A stretch of 64,000 nt of DNA from Pholiota molesta (taxonomy: Eukaryota; Basidiomycota; Agaricomycetes; Agaricales; Strophariaceae). The stretch covers positions 1,178,001-1,242,000 of the forward strand of contig JACGCK010000005.1 in the NCBI GenBank assembly GCA_014925825.1, given 5' to 3'. The notes beneath the pieces were generated by a model. The model was not told where the DNA came from and searched no databases. It saw nothing but the letters and a program-made list of their open reading frames with translations. Shown here in pieces: positions 9,347 through 21,106 of this stretch. Numbering within the stretch: position 1 is the stretch's first letter; each line of letters begins with the position of its first letter. Position numbers and translations under genes: made by a program.

Positions 9347-12300
9347 ATGTACACGCATTCCCTCGTAAGTCCGCGCAATTCTCGCTGCTGATATCTGCTT
9401 ACCCTTTCTGCCAGCTGCAGGGGATCCTGCGCGTCTCCGTTGCTCGGGCTATTGCACCAAGACCTTTCCTTTTAGCACGGTCCTTCTCGGTTTCTACTCG
9501 TCGGACCCTGCACTCTCCATCCAGATTTACCTATGCTGGCACAATACTTGCACCCACTCTCCGGAACTCTCGTACCCTTTCACTCGGTTCTATCTTCGGA
9601 CGTTCCAAACCAGAAGAGACTCCTTCGCCTCATACCGTTGCACTCGTCACGCGCTTGGAAGCCGAGGCCAATGTTCATCCTCACGATGTCGGAAAACAAC
9701 TGGCCTTGTTCGAAGCTCTCCTTGAAACTAAGCTTACTTCATCCTATGAATTGGTGGTCAACCGTTGGGAAAGGATGGTCGAATTTGTGAGTTATTCAAG
9801 TGTATGTGCTTCTTGGTCTCATTCTCCCTGTCATCATAGGATCCTTCATCCCCTTTGTTGCACTCACCAGAAGCCTTCAAAATGTATCTCACGTCTCTTT
9901 CTAACATCGGCAACAATTCTGCAATTCCCGCTGCTGCGAAGAAACGAGATGAGTTACTGGCAGCACATGGAGCTTCTGTTGCAGCAGCACAAACAGGCGA
10001 ATCTCAGGCAGCAGAATCTACGAATGCGTCCCAGCCCACCTCGAGAGAACCAGTCGATGCTGCGAATTCGGAGACACCCCAGCCGACTCCCACTTCGACG
10101 CAACCCACACCTAGCCAAGTGATTGCACAACAAGTTATCGCGGAAGCAGATGGTTCTACAATTCCTCCATCGTCATCATTGAAAGCCTTGAAGACTGGGA
10201 ATGACAGCCAAGCGCAAGCACCTATCCAGGTGACAATTGTTGAGCGTAAGCGTTCATGCGCGCCTATCACTATGTCTATCTGACAAATTACAACAGAAAA
10301 GGGATCTTGGCTTCCTCGTCTCGTCAGATTTTTGGTATTGGTCGCTGTTTCTTCCTTCTGTAAGTATCAAGTCATCATTTTAAGACTTCCCTAATTGCGA
10401 TGGTTAGTTTTCTTGGTCATATTATCGGTATTCTTCGAGAACACTGGCTTTATGAAAGCTGGTCCTCGTCAATCGCAATTCCAACCCAGTGAAGGAAAAA
10501 CGGTTACTTTCAGTGACGTTCACGGAGTGGATGAAGCCAAAGAGGTGGGCTAATTTTCATATATTAATATTTTTGGTTAATCATTTTGTAATTCTCAGGA
10601 ACTCCAAGATGTCGTTGCATTCTTAAAGGATCCAACCGCATTTGCTACCCTTGGAGGGAAACTTCCCAAAGGCGTTTTGTTGACAGGGTTTGTGATCCGA
10701 CTATATCCCGTGATTGTACACCTACTCACTCACTCAAACAGGCCTCCTGGAACTGGAAAGACCTTGCTGGCTCGTGCCGTTGCTGGGGAGGCAGGTGTGC
10801 CGTTCTTCTTTGCCTCAGGGTCAGTTCCCATGAGATCTTATGAATGACTTCGGCTGATGATCTGCAGCTCGGATTTCGAAGAGATGTTCGTTGGAGTTGG
10901 TGCCAAACGGGTTCGTGAAATTTTCGCAGCGGCTCGTAAAAAAGAACCTGCTATCATTTTCATCGACGAGCTCGATGCCGTTGGCGGTAAACGCAGCAGC
11001 CGCGACCAACAATATATGAAACAAACCCTGAACCAGCTTTTGGTTGAGATGGATGGTTTCCAGCAAACTGAAGGTGTTATTGTCATCGCCGCAACTAACT
11101 TCCCAGAAAGTTTGGACCAGTACGTTAATTTTTGGTCAATTATCTATTCAATCTTACCCTTTTCAAGAGCTCTCGTTCGTCCAGGTCGTTTTGACAGAAT
11201 TATTGCGGTGCCTTTGCCGGATGTTCGGGGCCGTGTGCAGATTCTTCAGCACCACATGCAAGGGGTGACTGTCTCAAAAGGTATTAGCATGCCTTTATTT
11301 TCTTTCTTTCTTTAGTTAGTTTATATTCACTATACGCCCACAGATGTGGACCCGAAGATTCTGGCGCGAGCCACGCCTGGTTTCTCAGGAGCAGACTTAC
11401 AGAATATGGTGAAGTAAGTCGGTTCAAAGAATCATCGCCCAGTTCCAGTGCTGAGATGCACTATTAAAGCCAAGCGGCCATCCAGGCATCCAAACTTCGC
11501 GCGAAAGAAGTTGCTTTAGAACACTTTGAATGGGCAAGAGTATGATAATCATTGCCGCTGCTTTCAATCACATTGCTCACTTATGAATCTTCCTTAGGAT
11601 CGGATCCTCATGGGAGCGGAAAGGAAGAGTCAATATCTTGACGAGGAAGCAAAACTTGCGACCGCTTATCATGAGGTCTGCAAACCAGTTTACCTTCATG
11701 AGATTTTTCGCTAATGTTTGTACCAAAGGGTGGACATGCCCTCGTTGCTCTCTATACTGATGGAGCAATGCCATTGCATAAAGTCACATGTGTTCCTCGC
11801 GGTCATGCTCTAGGCTATGTAAGTTTGTCGTCATGTTTTTTGGACTACCTTGCTGACAGCAGCCTTGTATTTTTCAAGACCTCGCAACTCCCTGAGAATG
11901 ACCGCACTTCTGTCACCCTCAAGGAATATTTGGCAGAAATCGACGTGTCTATGGGAGGCCGTGTAGCCGAAGAATTGAGTGAGTGCAATATACCTTCGTG
12001 TGGAAGGCCGTCACCGATTTCTGACCAATTTGTGATGACCATCTAGTCTATGGACCTGAAAACATCACAAGTGGCGCCAGCTCTGATATTCGAAGTGCAA
12101 CACGAACTGCCCAGAACATGGTCAAAGTTAGTCCAGTAATGTTGCTACTTACATTCGTCGCATCATCTTAAATCGTTCATAGTTTTGGGGATTTTCCCAA
12201 CTGGGCCCCGTGTTCCATGACGATCGAGATGAGTCGATAAGTCCAAGAAGAAAAGAACAAATAGAGGAAGAAGTCACAAAGTATGTCTTTTCCTGTCATG

Positions 12301-12637
12301 CGGCTCTATTATCTTTATCGTCCAGTTTTGCCTCAGATAACGGAATGTATTGACTAATCATGAATTATTTGTAATATAGACTTGTGCGAGGCGGCGAAAG
12401 TCGGGCAAAGACACTTCTCTCCGAGAAAGTTGACGAGCTACACCTGGTTCGTGTCATGAAATATTTATCCCTTGTTAACCTGATTAAAACCATTTTCAGC
12501 TTGCACACGCCCTTGTCGACCATGAAACGCTCAATTTAGAAGAGGTCAAAAAGGTCATTAAAGGCGAACCTATTAGGCCTATGACCGAGATACTAGAGGA
12601 AGATTTGTCTAATAATCTAAAGCCTGAATCATCGTAA
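9347..12637 (+). CDS. YME1: Mitochondrial i-AAA protease (Yme1 type)
   Basis: ATP-dependent zinc metalloprotease of the mitochondrial inner membrane facing the intermembrane space. It degrades unassembled or damaged inner-membrane and IMS proteins. About 18 exons, roughly 770 residues; the first exon is only 18 nt (9347-9364). Visible in order: an Arg/Ser-rich targeting N-terminus ([22 protein letters not shown]), a linker rich in Q/T/P/S, one transmembrane helix (about 10330-10440, [21 protein letters not shown]), Walker A GPPGTGKT (about 10745), Walker [13 protein letters not shown] (about 10960), the second region of homology ending RPGRFDR, and the zinc motif HEGGH (11670-11735), split by an intron after the Glu codon. 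The tail carries the M41 domain ([13 protein letters not shown]). The stop is TAA 12635-12637. Very confident on family; a single membrane span favours i-AAA over m-AAA. Confidence 0.95.
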
Positions 12638-14443
12638 TGGAAGTTGTTTTTACTCTTTTTAGATATTTATCATGTTTGCGGGATTAATTCATTGGTGCTT
12701 TGCCAGTCTTTTCCCTGCCGGACTAGGTTTGGAGGCTGCGAATCATTTGTAAACCTTACTGTCCAGGTTCCTCTCAGCTGCTTTAATTCTGGAACAGTAT
12801 ATATACTGAAGCAAACAAGTCCTTCGCAAAAACCCGTTCACGAAGATCTGGAAGCAAATGTATTTTTGGGCAGTATAGTTCTATTTCATGATTGATAGAT
12901 GCTTACTTACAATACACTGCTGATATTGAGTTTTCCTCAGGCTAGATCTAGAAGAGAACGCCTCCCTCTCGTTATATCCACCCTCTTTCTGCCCGCGGTG
13001 TTGGATGGACTGAGATGATCAACTTACCTTCAGGATACACGCCCCAGTATCCAGGTTCAGGTAAGTCATTTAAACTCTACATATATGCTCTTGGTTGAGA
13101 AATCTCAAATTCCGACAACTGTGATAACATACGGAACCACTCTTCAATCGGAGATTCAACTGCCTTCAAGATGTCATTTAGGCAACATTTGGGCTAGATT
13201 GGTCCACAATACGTGGCCTTTCATTTCGTGCCTGACCGAGCAAGTCGAAGAAGATGCGAACCACACTTTGCTGCCATTTCCGCGTGCTGGAGAATACACG
13301 AAAGACTCTACTTTACATGAAGCCTTGAAGCTGCTGAAAACCCCTTCACATGGTTGCAGACGCAAATATTCGAATATTGGCGATTTTCACGAGGACAGGG
13401 CAGACGAAATCCTGAGAATCAATCCACCTCTAATTGCGAAGACTGTGAACTCTACCATCGACCAAGGAGCCGGATAGATTTCACTGCTTTCAGCTAACGC
13501 AATCCTATACAATCACAGCGGCCATTGTTCTGGACTTGTTATCAGAAACTCTCAATGTTGTTTTCATTAAGCGATAAGTATCACCGCGAATGCAAATCAG
13601 TACTGATTATCATGTCACTCCATGATCTGAAAGGATATAGATCAGTGCTTTATGTACCCAACCGATTGGTTGACTTGTGTAAATTGTCACATTTGTTCCA
13701 TCATGCCATAACCAGGATTGAACCCATGTATAATTGCGGACCAGATGAGCACCCTTCTATATGGAATACAAACCAGTCCGAATTGGCTCAAGAATATGGG
13801 TGTGCAAGAGGAAGCAGCCTTTATAAGGACCTCGATTGAAGAGAGAAATGGTAGTGCTACGCCTTCGAGGACATCTCTTTTTTTCAGACTTGTGTTACTG
13901 CTCGAGAACGAGGTAAGTGTGTCCACAGGTACATTATAGGACGTCGATCTTTGATAGACTTTATAGTGCGTCCCGATTGAACTCAAAATAAGCACGATTT
14001 ACGATCCACCACGGCCCTCCTCCTACCTCCGCCGACGAGAGCAGTAAGTCTAGACACCCCCAATTCTTGCAACCATGGCTTCGTAATAACCTAATTGTGT
14101 TAGATATGTGTCATAGACAACTCAAATTCGCGAAATCGACTGGGTGTGACCATTTAACACTTACTAGCGAGTCCGTCATCGACTGCGGGGCGCAGGACTG
14201 CCAAATCAGCTTTAAGCATCCGCCGGGTTGCAATAGCACGCAATGCCGCCGGTATTACGAGAAACCAGAGAGAATGATCACCGAACAAGTTCGTAGTATA
14301 TGCACTATCCATTTCATATAGGCTGATGTGCTGCATACGATAGGTACCTGGGAATTGTAAACTATGTCCGCAATGATGAATTTAGAAAAGAAGTCTATTC
14401 CTATTCCACCATACGTACATAGACGTACACATGGTCGCATTAT
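12638..14443. other. Region between YME1 and RAD3 3' ends; possible decayed gene
   Basis: A plus-strand ATG near 13015 (MINLPSGYTPQYPG) followed by a perfect GTAAGT donor, an ORF at 13085-13477 (130 codons) and another at 13525-13839 hint at a multi-exon gene. However, the pieces cannot be joined without stops and show no recognisable domain. It is best regarded as a decayed or very divergent gene. The rest is 3' UTR-like. Confidence 0.3.
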
Positions 14444-17400
14444 TCAAACATCCAAGTCGAAGTCCATTAAAGCGTTGTCGCTGATCCCACCATCTTCGTA
14501 GTCATCCTCGTTGTGTTGCTTTTCCGCTTCCAATGCAAGCTCTTTCTGTTTTGCTTGAGCCTTTTCGATGTCCTCAAGCGTCCATAATGATATGCCGGTT
14601 TGGTTTTCATTGGGATTTTGCGATATCGTGCGCATGAAAAGCTTGGAAAGGGTGATTGCCATATCAGTTGACAAATTCGAAGCAGTTTCGGTGATATATT
14701 GATTGATCCAGCGAGGGAGCTTTGCCCTCTTGTCTGCCCTCGCAAAACGCTATACAGATATTAAGCATCTTTACATTTTTAAAGAGTTGAAGCTCACTTT
14801 ATCGGCAAAAATCATCAATCCCCAGTCGGTCTTACCTCTCAATACGCGACCGACGCATTGAGCAGCATTGCGCATCGCATCGAATCCTAGAAATTCAGAT
14901 TCTCTTATACGATAGGCATCGCGAAGGTATTCAAGGCGAGCCTTCAAGATACGACTTTCAGTGTATTGATAGGGCACACTGTGGATTATCAGAAAAAGAA
15001 TATAGCCTTCCTACGACAAAAGCAACGAACCCAAACATAATGACCGCGCGTCCGTAATTATGATCAAAATCAATCCCTTCGGAGACTTTTCCTCGAGCGA
15101 CGGAGAGGAGTACGGCCCCACGCCCGTTATCGCAAGCCTACGATATAGTTTTGAGTTACGGGGATGCACACGTGTCGGTTCACGTACCCTCCGATAATTT
15201 TCTAAAGCGATACTAGTCTCGTTGGCGTCCGGCGTTTCAACGAATATAAGTTTATGCTTCCACACTTCGTTTAGAATTCCCTAACGTAAAAGAGGTTAAG
15301 CACCGCTGAGCGTAAATCAAAAGTTCTACACACCATATCATTCCACGCAGCCACGATGGATTCCATGTATAGATAGCTAGGGAAGAAGGCCACGATCCCA
15401 TCTGGTACAATTTTTGTGTACTCGATAAGAATGCTTCCGAAGTTGCGTACAACGGCGGGGTCATTCCTAACTTCGAATCTTGAGCTAATAGCTACTTGAT
15501 CACTTCCACGAGTGATGACCTTGGCGCATAAAATTTAAATATTGATGGAAATAATGTATTCGCATACTAACCAATGGTAAGAATGCATTTCTTGTCAATG
15601 TCATAGGATATGTCTCTTGAACAACGGGAGTGAATTGGAGCATTTTTGGGTACATGTCCAACGGTGATATCGTTCCGGAGGTGATAACCACGCTACTGAA
15701 ACGTTCGAAGACTGGCTTGATCGCGAGCGATGGATCTAAACAACTATTACAACACATAAGCGAAGTACGCAAACTCATGAAAAACAGCACTGACGTAAAA
15801 TGAAAAACAGGATTAGGGACTGTAGCATTGTCGGTTTCAAAGGGTTCAAGGATCAACAAGAATCCTTTTTGAAGTGTAAGTGACCTATACAACTCAGTAT
15901 CGAAACTATTCACCTTTTTCATATGTAGCGACTAGTGTGGCAAAGCTTGCAACCTTCTGAAGACTAGCGTATTCATCCAATCGTGTGAGTTCCAGAGTTC
16001 GAATGAGAGATTGTAATCTTTCCGCGCAAAATCTGATAAAGGTCATCAAAATCTGTATTTCTTGCTGGTGAGGTGGACTCACCGCAAAGGCCGTCGCTCG
16101 ATGTAAGTGATGTCTTTGAGATGTTGCAAGAAGGATAACGGTGTTTCGGCTACAACATGAAGAACACGCATCCGTGTCTGTATGATGTCATGGTTAGATG
16201 AAATTGGGTTGGATTAATCGAATGGTAGACCTTTATATACTCGACGAATCTTTTCAAGAAGGCGACAAAATGCTCTGCCTTCCGGATGTTCCCAGGAATC
16301 GCCTCGTGAATGAGGTCATCGGGGAGCACTATAAATGTTACTATCAATAATGTGCGGATTAATGAATGCCGATATACGACCTACATGGATTTCCCATGAA
16401 GGTATCTGTGTCATTTTGATCTGATGGTTCTTGTAGGCCCTCAACCAGTTTGGCATACTCGTCTTGCAGTTTCGCTACGTCAGTCGTTTTAATCCTGCAT
16501 CAGGTTAACGTTAGAACCCCGCGAAACAAAGTGCCCAACGCACTCTTCAATTTTCTCAGCCAATTTGGTGACACTGCGTCCAGCTGCATCCATCATCGGT
16601 CGTGTGAGATCAATGCTCAGGGATTCGATGCAAACGTTATCTAAGTCCAAGTTGAGGAGAAATCTGGCCCTAGGAGAATATGTTGACATACCGATATTAT
16701 GCGCTTCGTCAAAGACAACAATAGCATCCTTCGACATCTCTTTGGAAACTTGTTCCGCAACTTTAGGATCGAGAAGATAGTGGAAAGAATAGATAATAAT
16801 GTCGACGAAGGGCATCTGGTGGGGTATAATCAGAATCAGAATGCCAAACCAACTCGATGATGTATAAATTTACCATCCTTCGGACGGCAAAGTAAGGGCA
16901 AACTCCTTTATCGCGCCCATATTGTAATACATCGGCGAGAGTCCATATACCACCTGGTATCAAATGCCCAGGTTCCATTTTACCCAGATTCTGCGATGAT
17001 GAACATACAATCATAAAGAAATTAAATTTGGGTACCTCATGCCAATCGCATAGCTCAACTGATCCAGGATTCGCCCTACCCTTCTCACAGACGGCGGAAT
17101 TTGTCAAGTCTCGACAGCGAGCATCTACCACCTTGCCCTTCTTTTCTTTGGCGACCTTAAAAAACAGTATTTTCGAGTGAATATCTATAGAATCGTGGCT
17201 TGACTTACCTCGGGGTTGATGCAGAGGTTCTTCCTGCTGGTCAAACCAAGACCCATGAAGTTATTTTCCTTCTCTTTCTCCTCTTCCGTCTCTGCGTACT
17301 GTATTCGATAATCCATTAGGCGCTTTAATTCCGTGAGAGCTTTCTCGATCTCTGGGACGGTACGAGAGCAATATATTAATTTCCGCTTAGTTGGGAAGAA

Positions 17401-17785
17401 CTAAGAGAAGTGGCAATTAGTCTCGTCCCTGAAGGTTATAAAATCACTCGCCTGTTGGTATGATACAATAAGAGATAATAAAGATACAGTTTTTCCAGTT
17501 CCAGAAGGCATTTCTAAGACACAGTGACCCTAGTGAAGGATTCAGCAAGCAGAAGTTGCAAGTACAGAAGGAATTACTGTTGCGTCCAGAGTTCTTTTGA
17601 GATCACACATATAAGCATATTGTTCTATTGACGAAGACTCAGGGTTGCAGTCCGTATAAAGGATATATGTAGTCTCACCAGGATAGATTCTATCGTAAGG
17701 AAAAATAATCTAGATGCTGTAAACATGACGCTTTTGTCTCCGCATAGGATGGACCCACAGGTAAGTTGTCAATGAAGAACTTCAT
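14444..17785 (-). CDS. RAD3: TFIIH DNA helicase XPD/Rad3 (ERCC2)
   Basis: ATP-dependent 5'-3' superfamily-2 helicase with an Fe-S cluster, a TFIIH subunit for nucleotide excision repair and transcription initiation. Starts MKFFIDNLP at 17785; the second exon supplies [12 protein letters not shown]. Walker A is [17 protein letters not shown] (about 17510). The Fe-S domain shows four spaced Cys ([21 protein letters not shown], about 17105-16900). The DEAH box reads VVFDEAHN (about 16715). The C-terminal helicase lobe includes [13 protein letters not shown] (about 15665), [12 protein letters not shown] (about 15090) and [14 protein letters not shown] (about 14840). Nearly twenty short introns. 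The acidic C-terminus ends at TGA 14444-14446. No missing key residue seen. Confidence 0.96.
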
Positions 17786-18769
17786 GGTCGAGTTGAAGAA
17801 GAAGTATGGGTGTTGTTTCGTCCCGAGTTCTCAGCTTGTGCAGTGATTGAAGGGAGTGTGGAATGGTTCAGCAGAGCGCTAGGCACAGGGCTGTTCAAAC
17901 TTCAGTAGTTCAACAATAGTTCAGTCGCTATTTCCCCGAATTTGGCCGTAGACTTGAGAGGTTCAAGAGTGTACGGACTGGACTATAAGATTGGATTGAA
18001 TGTTCGATAGTGTGGCCGACAAGGCATGTGGAGGCTGGAAATGGAACTTCGAGTCAAGTTGAAGAATCAAGACGAGGAGCGTCAGTCACATCACGCACTT
18101 ATATCTCACGTGCAAGTGACGTCGATCACACGCTCAAATTGGCGCTCAGTTAGCGCCCAACCTCCATGAATAACGTTTTGAGTTTTGCAAGCCAGGTTCA
18201 AAATTGAAGCTTCTCAATTTCGCCATATGGTATGTATGCGTATCTCAGGCTTCTATCGCTCTGCTTTTAGCAGTCCCAGTTTTGGATACAAGTGACAGCG
18301 AGATTGGAAGGAACGTAAGTATTTGCTTACAATTTGTCCGCTCATGGTTGTCCCATCTATGACTTCTGGGCGTTTGCCGCATACATACTTATGTATCAAT
18401 CTATTGTACCCATGACATGCATGTCATCGAAGTACGTAGATCAATACTTCAAATTGCGTTCTGTATCCGCATTCTTGTCAACTGAAACATTGTCATGTTA
18501 CATTGTGATTCCATGATTCCATCAAGCTGTACAAATGATAGAAAGAAGATGATGGTTCTTTAAGTTATGGATGAAGTTGAGGCCCAAGGGACATGTATAA
18601 TATTAATAAAGAGGCATTAGTAATTCATGAAATGTTCGTGCTACAGCTATGAAAAAAGTTGAATCCTAAGAAGAAATCACCACAGTAAACAGTTCGCGTA
18701 GTTTCTGTTGTTACAAAAGATGTCCGTACTCGACTGCTAAGTATATATTTCGATTCACCACGTGTGTCT
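17786..18769. other. Intergenic region upstream of RAD3
   Basis: Non-coding by eye. It contains CTCACGTGCAAGTGACGTCGATCAC (an E-box CACGTG and CRE-like TGACGTC, about 18105-18130) and a near-perfect inverted repeat around GGCGCT/AGCGCC (18139-18160), plausible RAD3 promoter elements. The 18200-18769 part is AT-rich and gives no gene. Confidence 0.4.
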
Positions 18770-21106
18770 TTAAACAGGTCCGATTGATTGAGCGGCTTGC
18801 GAAATCACACCGACAGCCTGAGCCTCGTCATTACTGTACGGTTGAAGATTAGCTGGAATCAAAAAGGAGAGGACCGGTTTACATACCCAACACCTTGCAA
18901 AGAATAACCATCATTGGGAGAGAATCCTGGACCAGTGACGACAGGGCTGAGGCCTGTACCAGTAATCGTAGGGCTGATGTTCGTGCCCTCTACCGTCGTT
19001 AAATTAGCTTGTGTCCACTAAATTAGGGCGTCTAGGTGTTAGGAAGATGAATAAAATAGAATCACGAGAAATTCATGCCTGATATTGGATCATGCCTTGG
19101 AGACCGTTCGACAGCCCAGCCTGCAGCCATTGTGTATATGCATCGTCTCGTTGCTGATCTGTTACACCGAACGGTTGGGTAGCGTCTGAGCCAGCTTCAT
19201 AAGTGATCAGATATTTGCATTTGACATAACAATGGAAAGGTCACTTACTTGGATCAGGACCAAATGGCGCTTGTGTCGCATTGAAAGGTACTGATGAATT
19301 GAAAGGAACAAAGACAGGCGCATTCGATTGCGTAACAAGCCAAATCCAGTGAGAGTTACGGGCTTGTTGAACCTAAAGAGAGGTAAATTTGAATACGCAA
19401 CTGGACATTCTCAAAACAGAACGTACACTGTGCCAATCTCTGCATGCCTGGCAATCCAATCTAAGCCTATTTTCACCGTATTATTGAAAGCGGGTAGCGT
19501 AGGATCGCTGACACCATAGAAATTCTGGTCAGGGAACAGCTGGAATGCCCCGAAACCCATGTTTGGGATGTTCAAGATGTCTTCGCTGTCAACACCTTGT
19601 GATCCATCGAATGCTGAGCCCACGCCTACTTCTCCTGGATCTACTGCCTGCCGTTTGGTTTCTGAATGCAAAAATATAAGTCATGTAATTCAGTCTCAAG
19701 TGTGAAAGCAAGTACCGGTTGCCATCCATCTCCCTCTAATCCGAAGACCTCCTGCCGCAGGGGATGCGTTACGTTGCTCGAATTTTCTCGCCTTCTTTCG
19801 AGCTTCTTTGCGCTCTGCAAGAAGCTTCTTCTTGGTGATTGGTTTCGTAGCTCGACGCTTGGCACCAGGTGTAGGCGACGGTGCAGGGGGAACGATTCGT
19901 GGGAAGAGCTTTGGGCAGTCTGCGCAGAAGAAGCCTGAGAGCTGAGAAATGGTTAATTAAGGCACGCAATACGAATCATTTGCTTTGTTCGTACCCAGAA
20001 GATACTAGATGGTTAGGATCAATGCTCTTGATGTGGTCAGCGATAGTGCTATGAAATTGAGTGATGGTATTTGTGTTGCACGAAGCAGACGCAGCCAGTG
20101 ATGAGTTACACCTAGGGGCGAGGTTCAGACCAATGAACAAGAGGTAAAACAGCGTGAGATCCAACTACCTTGGGTCATTGGCGATCTCCCTAGGGAAATA
20201 AGCGCTCGTTAGTATTTCTGAGCATGAGGCGAGATAACAGGAACTTGCCATGAAAATACCGATGTTCTGTTGACATAGCGTGATACAATCTGACTTGTGT
20301 AATTCATGAAATGGGAAAGGATAACCGGGTTCGTGTAAAATTCGTCGTGATTTATGGAATTATTAGCAAATTCGCGAACATAGACATCCATGCCACCTAT
20401 TGCATATAGACGGAGTAATCAGTATTTGTCTTGTTCAGAGAAGTTAATGCTGACCGAAATCATTACTGAGAGTGTTTCGAGGAAGAGAATTGTTGGTGTC
20501 TGGGGTGACATCGCGCGTTTGGATAGAAACATTTGCAGTGATATTGTCCAAGAGGGGTCGAGGATTCCAATTATTTGTCAGCGAGAGGAGAACAAAAATG
20601 CCATGTTTCTCCGCAAGTTGAATAACGGTGTCCAGCTTCTGCAAACCGTTGGGCCAGTATTAACGGTGGTTGTACCGTTGGCAATTAATTGAAACCATGT
20701 GCCGTTCTCTGGAATAGTTTCGACATCTGCGGGAAAATATGATTACGACTGCGGGTCTCTCTATTTCTTTTAGGTTACTCACCATTGAACGCCCATGTCC
20801 TAACAACCTTGATCCCAGCAGCTGACATGTTACCCAATGTAAAATCGATATCCTCGTCACTATTGAGGTCGGCAGCCAATACGCGTTGGTTCCGACAAAG
20901 TTTAAAGTACTGCGTTTGCAACAATAAGCAATCGGAGAAAGGATCAAAAAGAGCGAGTCAGACCTTCCGTTTACTACAAATGTGCCGCCATCTGTGGTAA
21001 CGAATTGGGAACTGGGCGCGTTTTGCCTTTTATTGACAGTCTGCGTCGGTGACACTGCGGACGCCAATAGGGCATTGAGTACCAGCACCAGATAAGACAG
21101 GTACAT
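18770..21106 (-). CDS. Secreted GH5-like (beta-mannanase-like) protein, frame broken three times
   Basis: The start ATG at 21106 gives a signal peptide (MYLSYLVLVLNALLASA) and a dibasic NKR site. GH5-like landmarks in order: FVGTNAYWLP (beta-1), AAGIKVVRTWAFND, NNWNPRP, GGMDVYVREF, the acid/base motif SWEIANDPRC (its Glu is next to a GC-AG intron, 20190-20248), and DSEDILNIPNMGFG. The nucleophile strand reads KPVTLTGFG, with Gly where catalytic GH5 enzymes have Glu, so glycosidase activity is doubtful. A basic Pro/Lys/Arg-rich insert (KRRATKPITKKKLLAERKE, about 19860-19790) interrupts the barrel. The conserved frame is lost at three places (about 20868, 20652 and 19336), each needing one extra base, which fits sequence error better than decay. 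Stop TAA 18770-18772. Family secure; activity unlikely. Confidence 0.8.
20190..20248 (-). other. GC-AG intron at the GH5 acid/base codon
   Basis: The donor is GCAAGT (plus-strand ACTTGC, 20243-20248) and the acceptor is CCCTAG. Joining the flanks restores SWEIANDPRC in frame; no nearby GT donor does. Confidence 0.7.
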
